From Paracentrotus lividus (Eukaryota > Echinodermata > Echinoidea > Camarodonta > Echinidae), in assembly GCA_940671915.1 (NCBI GenBank), contig CALNVZ010001738.1, forward strand, positions 1-64,000: DNA of 64,000 nt, in the 5' to 3' direction. The translations under genes and the position numbers were made by a program. The notes beneath the pieces are model-generated. The model made no database searches and was not told the DNA's origin. It saw only the letters and a list, made by a program, of their open reading frames with translations. Below are positions 11,931 through 23,175 of the stretch, piece by piece; the first letter of the stretch is position 1, and every line of letters begins with the position of its first letter.

Positions 11931-12480
11931 ATTGTAATAAGAAATACAATGGAAATGCTTCTTTTTGCCTTTTTCTCAACTTTTATTAACTCCGTTTGAG
12001 TTCGGTATATTCAATTCATGTTGAAACAATGTTGACCAAATATCATGTACATTTACTGATGATGTCGAATAAATTTCAATTGAATTCAAATTCAATATAT
12101 AATAAAACAATCATTATATAACATATATATCGAATATATTTCCAATTTGACACATTATGATATAAGATAAATGTGAACTTATATATAAAAGCATTATACT
12201 AATTCTTTGTTTGCAATGGCGGAAGGGAACAGGCTGCGATTCCATGGTTACACCACACATGAGGGAACGAGAGGTTCACGGTTCACGTGATCGGCTGACT
12301 GGGAAGACGGTGCTCAACCCAGAGGCACAGGAAACAGTTTCCTGGGCCATTGGTTCCCTACGCAAGATCTGGTAATCGCAGCCTGTCCCCAACGCCTGTT
12401 CATGGCGCTCTTGGCCATTCCTCTCCTGGAGGGATATTGGAAAATTATTACATTTATTACAGAAACGGTACCAAAAAACA
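11931..12480 (+). repeat. Block A, first copy (550 bp)
   Basis: Nearly identical to 13655-14203. It starts ATTGTAATAAGAAATAC and ends near ACGGTACCAAAAAACA. The right 250 bp (GCAATGGCGGAAGGGAACAG onward) is GC-balanced and looks like retained genic or structural-RNA-like sequence, but no product is recognised. The open frames in it are not conserved in frame between the copies. Confidence 0.75.
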
Positions 12481-12584
12481 ATCCCCTCAATTATAACCAC
12501 TAAGATACTGGATCAAAGCATCGGCCAAACACAAAAATAACCGCCCAAAAACGTTATGTATCAAAAAACAAACCAATCTGACTA

Positions 12585-12860
12585 TTTCTGTCAGTAATCA
12601 AGCCCAACCAACCATCCAAGTCAATAATCAAGCCCAACCAACCATCCATATAAAAAAATCAAGCCGAATCAACAAACCCTGTCATTAATCAAGCCCAACC
12701 AACCAACCATATCAAATATCAAGCTCAACCAACCACCTTTGTCATTAATCAAGTTAAACACATCCATGTCAATATTCAAGCTCAACCAACCATCCAAGTC
12801 AGTAATCAACAAGACCCAGCAGCCTTGAAATTACAAGCTCACCTAACCAATCATTAAATA
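12585..12860 (+). repeat. Degenerate minisatellite, ~37 bp unit
   Basis: The repeated phrase is TCAATAATCAAGCCCAACC followed by AACCATCCAAG, with variants CAAGCTCAACCAACC and CAAGCCGAATCAAC. About seven units are readable. It is not present in the other copy of the neighbouring block. Confidence 0.7.
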
Positions 12861-13340
12861 TAGAAGCTCAATGTTTTCCTTTATCTTCTCTACCATTTTC
12901 ACTATCTACATCAATTTTCATAACCCCTTCCAAATTGAAGAATTAACCTCCAAATACAAGACATATTGTGTACTATCAACTGAATAATAATATATAATTA
13001 AACACATTTCGCAAGCCCGTGAATAACATCCGTAACAACCTTGACTCGAATTTAAACAAAACCCTGTATTTAGTAGCTGTCACTTTACCCAAACAGCTTT
13101 TTAAACCAACAAACCCCAATCCTGTTACCCAATTATACTCGAAGCTCTATGCAACTTTCATATAAATCAAGTATGCCAAACTATTTTTGGACCAATAAAG
13201 TACCAACAACGACTACATAATATACCATCTTTTCGAAAAATGGGCCCACTCTCCCCCAGCAATTATTCTCTCCAGTATAGTTAAGCATCTACACCTGTAC
13301 CTTTTAACCACCTAGTATACTAAGGGAAGGGAGGGAGGGG
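12861..13340. other. Spacer without identifiable content
   Basis: AT-rich, with only short open frames and no repeats that I can match elsewhere in the window. Confidence 0.4.
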
Positions 13341-13341
13341 A

Positions 13342-13657
13342 AAAAGTAAACCGAACTCAACGGAGAAAAAGGAGAGAATGATTAATTTATCCCTGAAATG
13401 CGCACCTGCGAAAAACAACTTGTTTACGAATTCCGCTAGTGCATTACAATGCGCGCCGCCTATTGTCCTTTCCCGAATACGCGTGAGAAGACTTTGCCCT
13501 ATATGTAAATTACAAGAAATGCGGGTCAGGCGGGAAAACATCCTGTTATTGACATCAAAATATTTAATCAAGGGCGCGCTATTCGCGTATTTTAGACCCA
13601 CCTCATTGTATTCTATTACAATTGAGTTTATTTTCTTAATCAAAAAATAAACGTATT
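13342..13657 (+). repeat. Block B, first copy (~315 bp)
   Basis: Nearly identical to 16982-17296, starting AAAAGTAAACCGAACTC and ending AAAATAAACGTATT. The last three bases are shared with the start of block A'. Both strands carry open frames of about 70-130 codons, but the copies differ by substitutions and a small deletion that give no coding signature. Confidence 0.75.
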
Positions 13658-14203
13658 GTAATAAGAAATACAATGGAAATGCTTCTTTTTGTCTTTTTCT
13701 CAACTTTTATTAACTCCGTTTGAGTTCGGTATACTCAATTCATGTTGAAACAATGTTGACCAAATATCATGTACATTTACTGATGATGTCGAATAAATTT
13801 CAATTCAATTCAAATTCAATATATAATGAAACAATCATTATATAACATATATATCGAATATATTTCCAATTTGACACATTATGATGTAAGATAAATGTGA
13901 ACTTATATATAAAAGCATAATACTAATTCTTTGTTTGCAATGGCGGAAGGGAACAGGCTGCGATTCCATGGTTACACAACACATGAGGGAACGAGAGGTT
14001 CACGGTTCACGTGACCGGCTGACTGGGAAGACGGTGCTCAACCCAGAGGCACAGGAAACAGTTTCCTGGGCCATTGGTTCCCTACGCAAGATCTGGTAAT
14101 CGCAGCCTGTCCCCAACGCCTGTTCATGGCGCTCTTGGCCATTCCTCTCCTGGAGGGATATTGGAAACTTATTATATTTATTACAGAAACGGTACAAAAA
14201 ACA
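13655..14203 (+). repeat. Block A', second copy
   Basis: Second copy of 11931-12480, fused directly to the end of block B. It is followed by a run of about 33 T at 14221-14253. Confidence 0.75.
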
Positions 14204-14219
14204 ACCCTCCAAATCCCCA

Positions 14220-14255
<36 letters not shown>

Positions 14256-14628
14256 CTGGCCGAATAAGACCCCTGGCACGTGATTTATAATTTCTACTTT
14301 CCTTATGACTCTACAATTCAATTCAATTCAGTTAATGGTTTATTGCTCCTAACAACAAAGGATACATGATTAGCAGCCGATTCGCAGAAATATGCATGTT
14401 CATAGTTAAAATTACGTAAATGCAATACAGCCATTCCATTTGGACTCGCCAGAAGAACAGTTAACAAGTTCATTCCGTTGAGCTTGCAATATAGATGGAG
14501 TTTGTAATAAACGATTTACAACTAGGTTCAAAGAAAACATGCAACAGCATAAGTGTTAGGCCTACTGAAAGTGGGCATTCAAGCTTATTCATTTTATTCT
14601 ATATTTCATTCTGTAAGATTATATTTGT
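14204..14628. other. Poly-T run and retroposon-tail sequence
   Basis: The long T run is followed by CAATTCAATTCAATTCAGTT at 14317, which looks like a reversed retroposon tail, and then anonymous AT-rich sequence. No gene is seen. Confidence 0.4.
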
Positions 14629-15235
14629 TTAATTGTTGCAGGTTTTTAATGAATGAAAATAAATACAATACAATACAACAAGGCAGACGAAAAGTTCTTG
14701 AGCAATCACTTCAAACGTCGGAAAACATGCACTCCATCTCTTTGAAAATACAAATGTTCTTGCAAATTGAAGCTGTGAGCTAGATACGTATGAAGCACTT
14801 GTCATCCGCTGAACCCTCTGTCTAGCGGTCGCGTTAATAAATGTTCGCACATTCTTGACTTGCGACCTGTGAAATGACGCTTTTATGTTATTATAAAACA
14901 GGCGAGGTAATATGCTTGAAAAGGATATGTAAAGGTGACCTTGATATATTAAGAGCCTCATCCACTGTTGGCGACAATCCTTAGTTTTAGCGGCCAATCG
15001 ACCCAAATCCTTAGAGCCTGCGTGGATGATCAGTATTGCTGTTCGAAAGCCGGTTGAAACCGCAGCAGGCTCTGTAATTGTCGCGGGCTGTCGCGAAAAG
15101 CTCCCCCTTCTCACCCGTATACAGTCCAACTCACAGCCCATGAATCCCAGGACCCGCCAGCCCTGGAAAAAGCCCGCCTCACGAAACTGTCACCGTACAC
15201 CCAAACCCGGTGAGACCGGACACCTATTTAAAAGA
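14629..15235 (-). pseudogene. SGNH/GDSL hydrolase-like retroelement fragment
   Basis: Reading the minus strand, GDSFVRR (15174-15194) is the block I serine motif of SGNH hydrolases. After a frame change it is followed by AILIIHAGSKDLGR, which corresponds to the GxND block with Asn replaced by Lys, and by ISFSSILPRL. This order and spacing match the SGNH domains carried by some DIRS/Ngaro and other retroelements in sea urchins. The frame break and the lost Asn show that it is not functional. A second, independent SGNH-like fragment lies at 44161-44742. The family assignment is fairly good; the parent element type is inference. Confidence 0.55.
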
Positions 15236-16127
15236 TAAGAAAAACAAATTCTTTCCGAGTACGGAGTTCTTCCTGAAAATAATTTCTAATGATAGCTACA
15301 CAACAAATACATATTCGGATAACTTCTGCTTATTTTCTGCAGTCAGATTTGATTCTTTGTCTTATTGTGACGAAAATTGTCTCAAAATATGCAGAAGCCC
15401 AACGAATAGCCATCACTAAAGATTTTCCATGTATAACCTCTCCCTCAAACTTATTGCCCAGCAGTTAAAAATCTAATTGACTTTGATTGTAATGTAACAT
15501 GTAACCGTATCACCTACGGATTCTACCCGGTTACAGTGCGGGCAGGATACTTTCCCGTGTCCCGGGACACCGCAGTAGATAGGCCCCGGGATAGAAAGCT
15601 CTAAAGTCTATGTTATTGTTTACAAACAGAGCATTCTCCTACTAAATTTTGCTTACTCATTATTTGACACGATGAAAACACATTGTGTAAGCATTAATCG
15701 TCTACGACCTGGCAACAATCACTTGGCCCTATATATATAATCCTATTTTATGTGAGAAACCAATCTCTTTTATCTTTCTTCCCCTCAAGTCACCTTCTTC
15801 TTACTTTAAAAAAATGTTTGTTTGTTGTTTTGTTTGTTTGTTTCTTTTTCTTTTTCGTTGCCTCGATTTTCCCGTATCTGTCACATTCCATGTTAATATT
15901 CTCCTATTCTGTAACATTTCCGCTTTTAAAAGTGAAATTCGCATGCATATTATGAAAAATGATGTGGAAAATAAATTCAATTCAATTCAAAAGGGAGCCA
16001 AATCGATATAGTCTATTCCCCTTTCCGTTTTTTTTTTTTTTATTTTATCAATTTTTTTTTCTTTTCTTTTCTTTCTTTCTTTTCTGTGGTCTTTTGGTTT
16101 GTTTGCACTTAAGAATTAACCTTGTGG
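15236..16127. other. AT-rich spacer, pyrimidine tracts
   Basis: No gene is recognised. It contains TTTG/TTTC tracts (15815-15860, 16025-16085) and a short (CAATT)n-like tail near 15975. Confidence 0.4.
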
Positions 16128-16680
16128 GGATAAAGGCGAGGCCCGGTTTGAGCCAGCCTAAGAGGGTTTAGGAAGGGCCTCAGAAGGAACTAGGACTAAA
16201 ACTCCCTGAGATATGGAATTATTTCTGAACGACCCTAAAGCACCAGGCGCCTTCAATCGCGGCAGCCCGTACCGTGGCAGCGTCCCGGGGCTACAGGTGC
16301 CCCCTGGTGCCTAACTATACACTGCCCCGTCACCGAAGGCGACGGTTCGCGATGGGGGCTGGTCGGTTTACCTGATGCCCTACTAACGACCCCACAGCCA
16401 GGTAGCTCGGCTGAATTTATTGCTAAAGAGTTCGCTCACAAGAGCGGGGAATGACATGTTTGTGGGGTTAGAACTAACATAAGTTAACCCGATGATAAAA
16501 GTGACTCACCGGGTGGAGCTCGATCCAAGCCTCCTCCGCTACGGCGTTCCCAGCGATAAGGTAATATTGGCCGTCCTAGTCGGGGGTTCCTGACGCTCAT
16601 GCCATGACGAAGTGCCCGAGTTGTGCCTCGTACTACGTCCCTGCTAGTCACCCTGGCTGAGTTAAATTGTTTTGACTCTA
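16128..16680. other. GC-rich island of unknown origin
   Basis: About 550 bp are clearly richer in GC than the surroundings. Minus-strand translation gives long stretches with few stops (for example NPTNMSFPALVSELFSNKFS), as expected of an old retroelement gag-like or 5' region, but no motif can be named. It lies between the SGNH fragment and block B', so it could belong to the same lost element. Confidence 0.35.
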
Positions 16681-16981
16681 TCCTTTGACTTTGCGTCCTA
16701 CTGATGCATTGGACTTGACCATCTCGAGAGTCAATTTTCAGTATATTGTCTATAAACTATTCTCCTTTGAATCAAGATTTCTTGCAACTCCGTTAATATT
16801 TATACAGCGTCTAATCATGTGCAAAGAACCGCGATATCTGTGCAACGTATTTAGAACCAACAGAATGTGTAATCCAGAGTATTAATTGTTTCAAAGTAGT
16901 GGTAAATAAATTATCTCCTCCGCATTCACAGCGATATCCAGTTTAAACATACGTTTTATTGTATATATTGAAGAGCCGTAG

Positions 16982-17296
16982 AAAAGTAAACCGAACTCAA
17001 CGGAGAAAAAGGAGAGAATGATTAATTTATCCCTGAAATGCGCACCTGCGAAAAACAACTTGTTTACGAATTCCGCTAGTGCATTAAAATGCGCGCCGCC
17101 TATTGTCCTTTCCCAAATACGCGTGAGAAGACTTTGCCCTATATGTAAATTACAAGAAATGCGGGTCAGGCGGGAAAACATCCTGTTATTGACATCAAAA
17201 TATTTAATCAAGGGCGCGCTATTCGCGTATTTTAGACCTACCTCATTGTATTCTATTACAATTGAGTTTATTTTCTAATCAAAAAATAAACGTATT
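16982..17296 (+). repeat. Block B', second copy
   Basis: Second copy of 13342-13657, with a 2-bp deletion near the end (TTTTCTAATC instead of TTTTCTTAATC). Confidence 0.75.
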
Positions 17297-17299
17297 TAT

Positions 17300-17955
17300 G
17301 TAGTTGTGTGGAGGGTTTAATTGGGGCCTGCAGCCCACAAAATTTTCGTAGCAAAGATAGTGGTTTTGTTTTCTATCGCTGTTTTTTTTTTTTTAAACAA
17401 AGTATGTAAAATGTATCTTCTAAATGGATACTAAAATATTTTCTGCTCGCACTTCGCTCTCGCAGATACTAAATAGGATTTATAATCTCCAATTTTTAGC
17501 TTAAACATTTGGGCTCGCGCTTCGCGCTCGCATTACCTTTTCCGTTACTAAAATGAACAGGAATCAAGGCTTCCATTATGATCCTTAAAAGCATACATTC
17601 AAAGACAAATTTTCTTCGTACACCCTCCCTCTTCGAATACATTTCTCTTTAGGTCTATATATGCCTCTGAAAGTGTCCCCTTTTATAGAAAAAGTGCCCT
17701 TTTTTCCGTCAAGACCCTACTTTCAAATTCGTGACGCCGCCTCTACTGTGTGGTTTTGTTCTGTTTTGTTGGGTGTTTTTTTTTCGCGCTCGCGGATACT
17801 ATAAAGGACCTTTAGAGCACAAAATATATTCAATTTCAGCTTAAAGTTTTCGGCTCGCGCTTCGCCCTTGCTGATAGTAAATAGGAACTACAATACACAA
17901 ATATCTCAAACCTTTATCTCAAAATTTTCGGCTTGCGCTTCCCGCTCGCATTACT
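17300..17955 (+). repeat. GC-palindrome repeat, left part
   Basis: Tandem units of about 80 bp, each containing a form of GGCTCGCGCTTCGCGCTCGC followed by ATTAC or ATACTAAA. Forms are seen near 17445, 17511, 17786, 17853 and 17931. Between them lie AAAGTGTCCCCTTTT and AAAAGTGCCC. The repeat is cut by the LINE at 17956 and resumes at 20066. Confidence 0.6.
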
Positions 17956-20065
17956 TGAACCTTGAACCTTGAAGAAGTACTCTCCCAAAAAGCGTAGACG
18001 CTGTCCTGGAGAGGGTTGTGCTGTGTCAGGTGCTGTTGGTGCTCCGGGTGATGTGGTGACATGGTGGTGAATATCCTCGGTGCACTATATACAGTGTGCT
18101 AGGTGCAGTGTGCAGGTGGTGCGTGTGTGTCCCTCTCCTACAGCATCTTTACGTTGGGGGGAGGCAGCATAACTTGAATGGGATGAAGTGCTGCTACCCG
18201 GAAGCCAGCTACAGATGTTGATGTAACGGCAGTGTTTGGGAGAGTATTCCAAATACGGATAGTCCTCGGAAACATGCTGTACATGTAGCAGTTTACTCTG
18301 CAGTATGGCTGAGTGTATCTAAGATTGTGTCCAGTATATTGAGATTGTTGGGGGCGAGAATTACCGATGATGATACTGGTCTGTTGTGGCATGCTGATGT
18401 TAACAATCTTGTTGTGGATCTTATAGAACATCTCACACTGATTAAGGAGGCGTCGGTGCTGGAGAGAATCCCAGCCGAGGGATGACAGCATGGCTGATAC
18501 ACTGGATTCTCTTGAGTAGTTGTGGAAGACAAACCTTGCACTCTGACGTTGAATGTTCTCTAGAATGTTAACATCTCGCTGCGTGTAGGGGTTCCATGCA
18601 CATGAGGCATACTCCAGTTGGGGTCTGACAAGTTGCTTGTATGCAATGTCCTTTACTCTTCGGTCACATTTACCAAGAGCACGACGTATAACTCCGAGAG
18701 TGCGAGCAGCTTTAGATGATATTTTCTGTGCATGGACGTTCCAGTTAAGATTGTTAGAAATAGTAACTCCAAGGTACTTGAAGGTGGTTGCCTTGGGAAC
18801 AGGTTGGCCACTGATGTTGAAAGTACAATCCAGAGGTTGCCGTTTCAGGGTGATGCACATGTGAGCACACTTCTTCACATTAAAGGACATGTCCCACCGT
18901 GTTGCCCAGTCAGAAAAGGTTGACAGGTCTTGCTGGAGAGTCGTATGGTCATCTCCTGTCTGGATCCGGCGATACAACACACAATCGTCAGCAAAGAGTC
19001 GGATTGGTGATGAGACATCCTCACAAATGTCATTGATGTACATTGAGAACAGTACCGGGCCCAGCACTGAACCTTGTGGTACACCAGACAGAACATCGGT
19101 TGGTGGTGATGCTGTTCCATTGACACATACTGACTGAGATCTACCAGTTAGGAAGGCTTGGATCCAGTCGTGAGTTGCTCCGGTTATGCCATAATAACCC
19201 AACTTGTGGAGAAGCTTTCTGTGCGGCACCTTGTCAAAGGCCTTGCTGAAGTCTAAAAAGATTGCATCTGTCTGGCATTGCCTGTCGATATTGTAGGCCC
19301 AGTCAATGATGAATTCCAGTAGTTGTCTCTCACATGAAAGCCCTCTACGAAAACCATGCTGGTTTGGAATGATGATGTTATTTGTTTCCAAATATTTCGA
19401 CATGTGACTCAGTACTATGTGCTCAAGAATATTGCAGCATAAGCATGTGAGTGATATCGGTCTGTAGTTTGCTGGGTTGCTCTTGTCACCAGACTTGTAG
19501 ATGCTAGCCACTTGAGCTTTTAGCCAATCACTTGGTAAAACACCCTGGTCATAAGATTGTTGGAAGAGATGAGTAAGGAGCGGGGTGATCTCATCTGCAT
19601 AGTCCGTTAGTACTCACGCTGGTATTTCATCGGGGCCGCTGGCTTTGTTGATGTTTAACTGATTCAGCTGATTATTTACACCCCGGTAGCTGATAGAGAG
19701 GTCCTCAATCGGATTATAGGGAGAGAGACCTTTGTCGGAGAGTACTGATGAGATGTTGTTACGAATGAATACAGAGGAGAACTGTGTGTTTAGGGCTTTC
19801 GCTTTGTCCTCATTTGATGTAAAAGACAAGTTCCCAACTTTCAAGGTTGGAATTCCTGCAGATTCCCTCCGCTGTGACTTGACGTACCTCCAGAATTTCT
19901 TTGCATCGGACATAAGACTTTCTCCAACTACATTATGTAGATAGTCACTGTGAGCAGATTCTTTCATTCTCTGGACTGAATTCCTCTTTGCTTTATAAGC
20001 ATCCCAGTCTGTAGGCTACGTGCCCTTGTACGTATTGCCTTCTTGTATAGTCTGAACTTAGTTCA
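17956..20065 (-). mobile_element. 5'-truncated LINE with ATTACT target duplication
   Basis: The minus-strand element ends in repeated GGTTCAA heptamers (17956-17972). ATTACT occurs at 17950-17955 and again at 20066-20071, giving a 6-bp target duplication. The host repeat rejoins correctly across the insertion. The missing 5' end (no endonuclease domain) is typical of truncated target-primed insertion. The 3' untranslated region is about 170 bp. Confidence 0.8.
18138..19967 (-). pseudogene. LINE reverse transcriptase, C-terminal part of ORF2
   Basis: The frame is continuous from 19967 to the stop at 18138 except for one in-frame TGA at 19614-19616; a further frame break lies near 20000. From the downstream Met (19511) the protein is 457 aa with all RT boxes: NYRPISLT near residue 15, LDFSKAFD at 86-93, GVPQGS at 143-148 and the catalytic FADD at 173-176, followed by the thumb and a C-terminal Cys/His region. 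The RT type is that of the CR1/Jockey group. It would reverse-transcribe its own RNA at a nicked target. Upstream of the TGA, GPDEIPA and WRYVKSQRR match the usual pre-RT linker. With a single nonsense change in a truncated copy, this is a recent but dead insertion. Confidence 0.85.
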
Positions 20066-20560
20066 ATTACTAAAATAAATTGGAATCAAGGCAGCCATTA
20101 TGATTCTTTAAAGTATACAATCAAGACAACTTTTCTTCGTATCTCCTCGCTCTCTGAATAAATTTCTCATTAGATTGATGCCTCTGGTCTAAAGTGTCCC
20201 CTTTTTCAGAAAAAAAGTGCACTTTTTTATCGAGACACCACTTTGAAATCCATTCTGCCTTTACTACATTTTTTTTTTTCCTGATCGCAAATATAATATA
20301 GGACCTTTAATGCACAAACATATCCAATTTCAGCTTAAAATTTTCGGCTTGCGCTTCCCGCTCGCTGACACTAAAAAAGGAACTATAATGCACAAATAAC
20401 TCCAACTTTTAGCTAAAATTTTCGGCTCGCGCTTCGCGCTCGCATTAGTTGTTTCCATTACTAAAATGAACAGTAATCAACGCATCCACTGAAGCTAGAA
20501 GCATACATTCAAAGACAAATTCTATTCACACTCCCTTCCTCTCAAACCCGCCACTGCCAC
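20066..20560 (+). repeat. GC-palindrome repeat, right part
   Basis: Continuation of the repeat at 17300, parallel to 17550-17950 (GGAATCAAGGC..., GTCCCCTTTTTCAG, GGCTTGCGCTTCCCGCTCGC at 20345, GGCTCGCGCTTCGCGCTCGC at 20424). Confidence 0.6.
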
Positions 20561-20819
20561 TGCTATATGGGTATTAATAACGTTCCATGTGTTTTAGTGC
20601 TTGTGAATGCCAAACAAGATCGGGACAAGTTGGCAAATTATTTCGCTCATCCCCCTCCCCCCACTCCTCGACACGGATTTACGCCGTTGGATTTGGTACC
20701 TATTATCTTCATTTGCAATTTAATCAATTATGCTTTTAATACGTTAATGATTCGGGAAAGGTGGAGAGTTCGTCTTTGATTATAGGTTACGAACGAACAG
20801 ACATAGATTTTCTATTTAC
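20561..20819. other. Intron-like spacer
   Basis: No feature is seen other than the donor side of the LRR exon that starts at 20820. Confidence 0.35.
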
Positions 20820-21005
20820 CTTTGAGGAGGGAGCTAAACAGGCAAGCTCACGGTAGAAATCATCATGGTATTTTAAGTAGCCGTATTTGTCGATTATTTT
20901 TAGGTCATTGAGGTCAGGCAGAAGACACAGAAACATGGCTAGGTTACGTGATGCTGTCGGATAATTCTCTCGTAGATCCAAGTCTTTAATGGACAGCTTT
21001 TGTAT
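20820..21005 (-). CDS. LRR exon 1 of an NLR-like gene (partial gene)
   Basis: A 186-nt open exon (62 codons, phase 0 at both ends) on the minus strand, bounded by a TTAACAG acceptor and an AAG|GTAAAT donor. It encodes DLRENYPTASRNLAMFLCLL, then a leucine-rich core and DDFYRELACLAPSSK. The pattern of a DLRE(N) lead, CL..PDL..L, and a closing FY.EL resembles the leucine-rich-repeat exons of the expanded echinoderm NACHT/NLR immune receptor genes. Two paralogous exons (21400, 31291) share the same frame and ends. No NACHT exon lies in the window, so the receptor identity is inference. It could equally be a pseudo-exon, although it is undamaged. Confidence 0.55.
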
Positions 21006-21399
21006 CTGTTAATACAATATGAATGAAATGAATTAATGAATAACTAAAACTGGAATGAATGTGTATGCCTATACCTTCTACTTCTTCAGCATCACGTTGG
21101 ATTTGTAAGAACCGGTCCACAGTGTGCCTTCGGTGGGATGATAGAGTAACCGAAAATCTACAAATTGCAAATATGTTCAATTTTACTATATTGTGACGGT
21201 ATCTCAAGTAAAATAAAACATCACTTAATAAAATACACCAAATGGTATCAAATTATAATTTTTCTATTATTATCGTAGTTTAATAATGAAGAATATCAAT
21301 AATCTGCAGATATTGCAGGTGCAAAACATCTTGTCGGTCCATTTTCTCTGGTTTTATTTAATGTGATAACCAATATCTTTATTTTTGCTTTTTAATTAC

Positions 21400-21603
21400 C
21401 TTTGAGAAAGAAACAAGTTGAGTGAGCTCATGGTAGAAAGTATCATGCAGATAAAGATAAGAGTTATTATTATAATAATAATCATATCCTATGATAGTCA
21501 GCTTGGTGAGACAAGGCTGGAGACATAAGAACGTGGCTAGGTCACGTGACGCTGATGGTTCATTCTCTCGTAGATCACAACCTTTTATGCTAACCTCTCG
21601 AAT
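21400..21603 (-). CDS. LRR exon 2 of an NLR-like gene (partial gene)
   Basis: A 204-nt open exon (68 codons, phase 0-0) with an ATACAG acceptor and a CAAAG|GTAAT donor. It encodes DLRENEPSASRDLATFLCLQ, PCLTKLTIIG, a Tyr/Asn-rich insert (DYYYNNNSY, from a TAT/AAT microsatellite) and HDTFYHELTQL. It is the closest paralogue of the exon at 31291, and its flanking introns also match (ATTGCAGGTGCAAAACATCT on the donor side). The length-variable insert in the repeat suggests local diversification. Confidence 0.6.
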
Positions 21604-22357
21604 CTGTATTTAAAAGAATAACATTTTAAAATACAATTCAATAAGCTTTTTCAAAATTTATTTACCCCAATACCAGACTATCATCATGTGCCTTCCGTTG
21701 TAAGAACTATCAAAAATTTGAATTTTTGCTCGAAAAATTTCACTTGGAACTGTAAAAAATGGTTTTTGTTGATTTACTTTTTAATAAAATAACGGAGAAA
21801 CCTCACGACCGGCAGTTCATCACAGCTATGTATAGGCTGTATATGGATGCCGGTTAGCACGAACTCTCTTATTCCAACTTAGCACACTGAGAACTGTAAC
21901 AACTGACCAGTGTAATTTCCATCCCCGGTCTCCCCTATTTTGGCTTTCATCTTCATATTTGTCTGATACAGAACATGCGAGCGCGAAGCGCGTTTTTTTT
22001 TTTGGGGGGGGGGGAGGGTGGGGGCAGCGAATGATGCCCCGAAATCAAAGCAGTATTTAGAACTTTTGGCTTCAAATTCATTTTTTTTTTCTACATAAAA
22101 CATGCGACCGCGAAGCTCCAGCCGAAATTTTGTCAAAATTATGAACTGAAATTTTTATGGAAATGGAAATAAATAAATATCAAATGAAAAGTTTATGAAA
22201 AAGATGAAAACCTATGTATATCATGTCGACTTTTAAATCATTGTCTATAAATCGTTGATTTTACAATGAAAAAGAATCTGACAAAGGGCCTATGGGCCGT
22301 TTTTTTTATTATTATTATTATTATTAATATTTTTCTTGGGCTTCTTTTTAGAATTAC
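21604..22357. repeat. LRR intron with GCGAAGCGC motifs and G-tract
   Basis: Intron-like sequence. ACATGCGAGCGCGAAGCGCG near 21974 and CATGCGACCGCGAAGC near 22098 are the same palindrome as in the 17.3 kb repeat. The block is paralogous to 32150-32370. An ATT microsatellite lies at 22305-22327. Confidence 0.5.
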
Positions 22358-22466
22358 TTTTGAGGAAAAAGCGAGTTGATCGAGCTCATGGTAGAAAAAT
22401 ATCATGCAGATAAAGATAAAAGCCAAGAACATAATTTCCATCGTCGTCATTAATTTTCATCATCAT
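22358..22466 (-). pseudogene. Truncated LRR exon 3
   Basis: Only the 3' half of an LRR exon remains (FYHELDQLAFSSK), with a donor GTAATT. A one-base break separates YLYLHD from it. The upstream half is missing: intron-type sequence starts near 22466. Paralogue of the exon piece at 36190. Confidence 0.5.
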
Positions 22467-22486
22467 TTTGACGCTAGCTAAAGTAA

Positions 22487-23175
22487 AAACAGTAAATTAT
22501 TTCAAAAGAAATTGAATTTTTGTAAAGCTTTGGATAACGGGTCAAAGATTTTGAGTAAATCCAGATTTAATGTACAATTATGTGACTATCTAATGGATAT
22601 TTTCCATTTATGCGGGAGGGGGGGGGGCGGGCTTGAGCAATGCATTTGGATAATCCCTTTCTGTTCTAGGGTATTGTCCACCAATCGTAATTTATTAAAG
22701 AGATTAGCATCACACTATCCACCGTAGCAATTTGTATAGCAAATTTCTCTTATGCTCTGAATCTCACACTCACTCAAATCATATCATGTACTCTCACTTC
22801 GAATATCTTTCTGTCACGAACATACAGAAAAGCAGTCAAACGAAACAAAGGAATAGAATCACATTTGTAAAGGAAAACAATTTCTTTTATTTCAAAATAA
22901 AAATACATGACTAATGATACATTACACATAAATATACAAGTGGTATTTGTGCAACCGTCCCCCTTTCCAAAGTGGTTTAAAAAAGGGCACTTTTATCGCC
23001 TCCATTTAAGTGGTTAAAAAAAAGGCACTTGATTGCGTCCCTTCCAAATGGTAAAATGGCACTTTGAATGCTCCTTTCCAAAGTGGTAATAAGCACTATT
23101 GTTGTCTCTCTTCAAAGTGGTTAAAATCAGCACTTTGTATTTACAAGCATTGATATCAAAGTGCCCATTTTAACA
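22487..23175 (+). repeat. Left arm of the foldback element
   Basis: The outer 430 bp are unique, then GTCCCCCTTTCCAAAGTGG opens about six decayed satellite units (AAAGTGGTTAAAA...GGCACTTT). The inverse counterpart is 30752-31100, plus 29585-29755, plus 26390-26473, split by later insertions. Confidence 0.7.

Noticed and set aside
13320..13703. Opposed 90-127 codon frames in block B
   Set aside because: Block B' differs without keeping either frame under protein-like constraint, and both strands are open equally.
14553..14783. 76-codon plus-strand frame
   Set aside because: It is antisense to the better-supported SGNH-like fragment and lacks motifs.
16128..16680. rRNA or tRNA-derived sequence
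   Set aside because: GC-rich, but I recognise no conserved rRNA core or tRNA A/B box pair at proper spacing.
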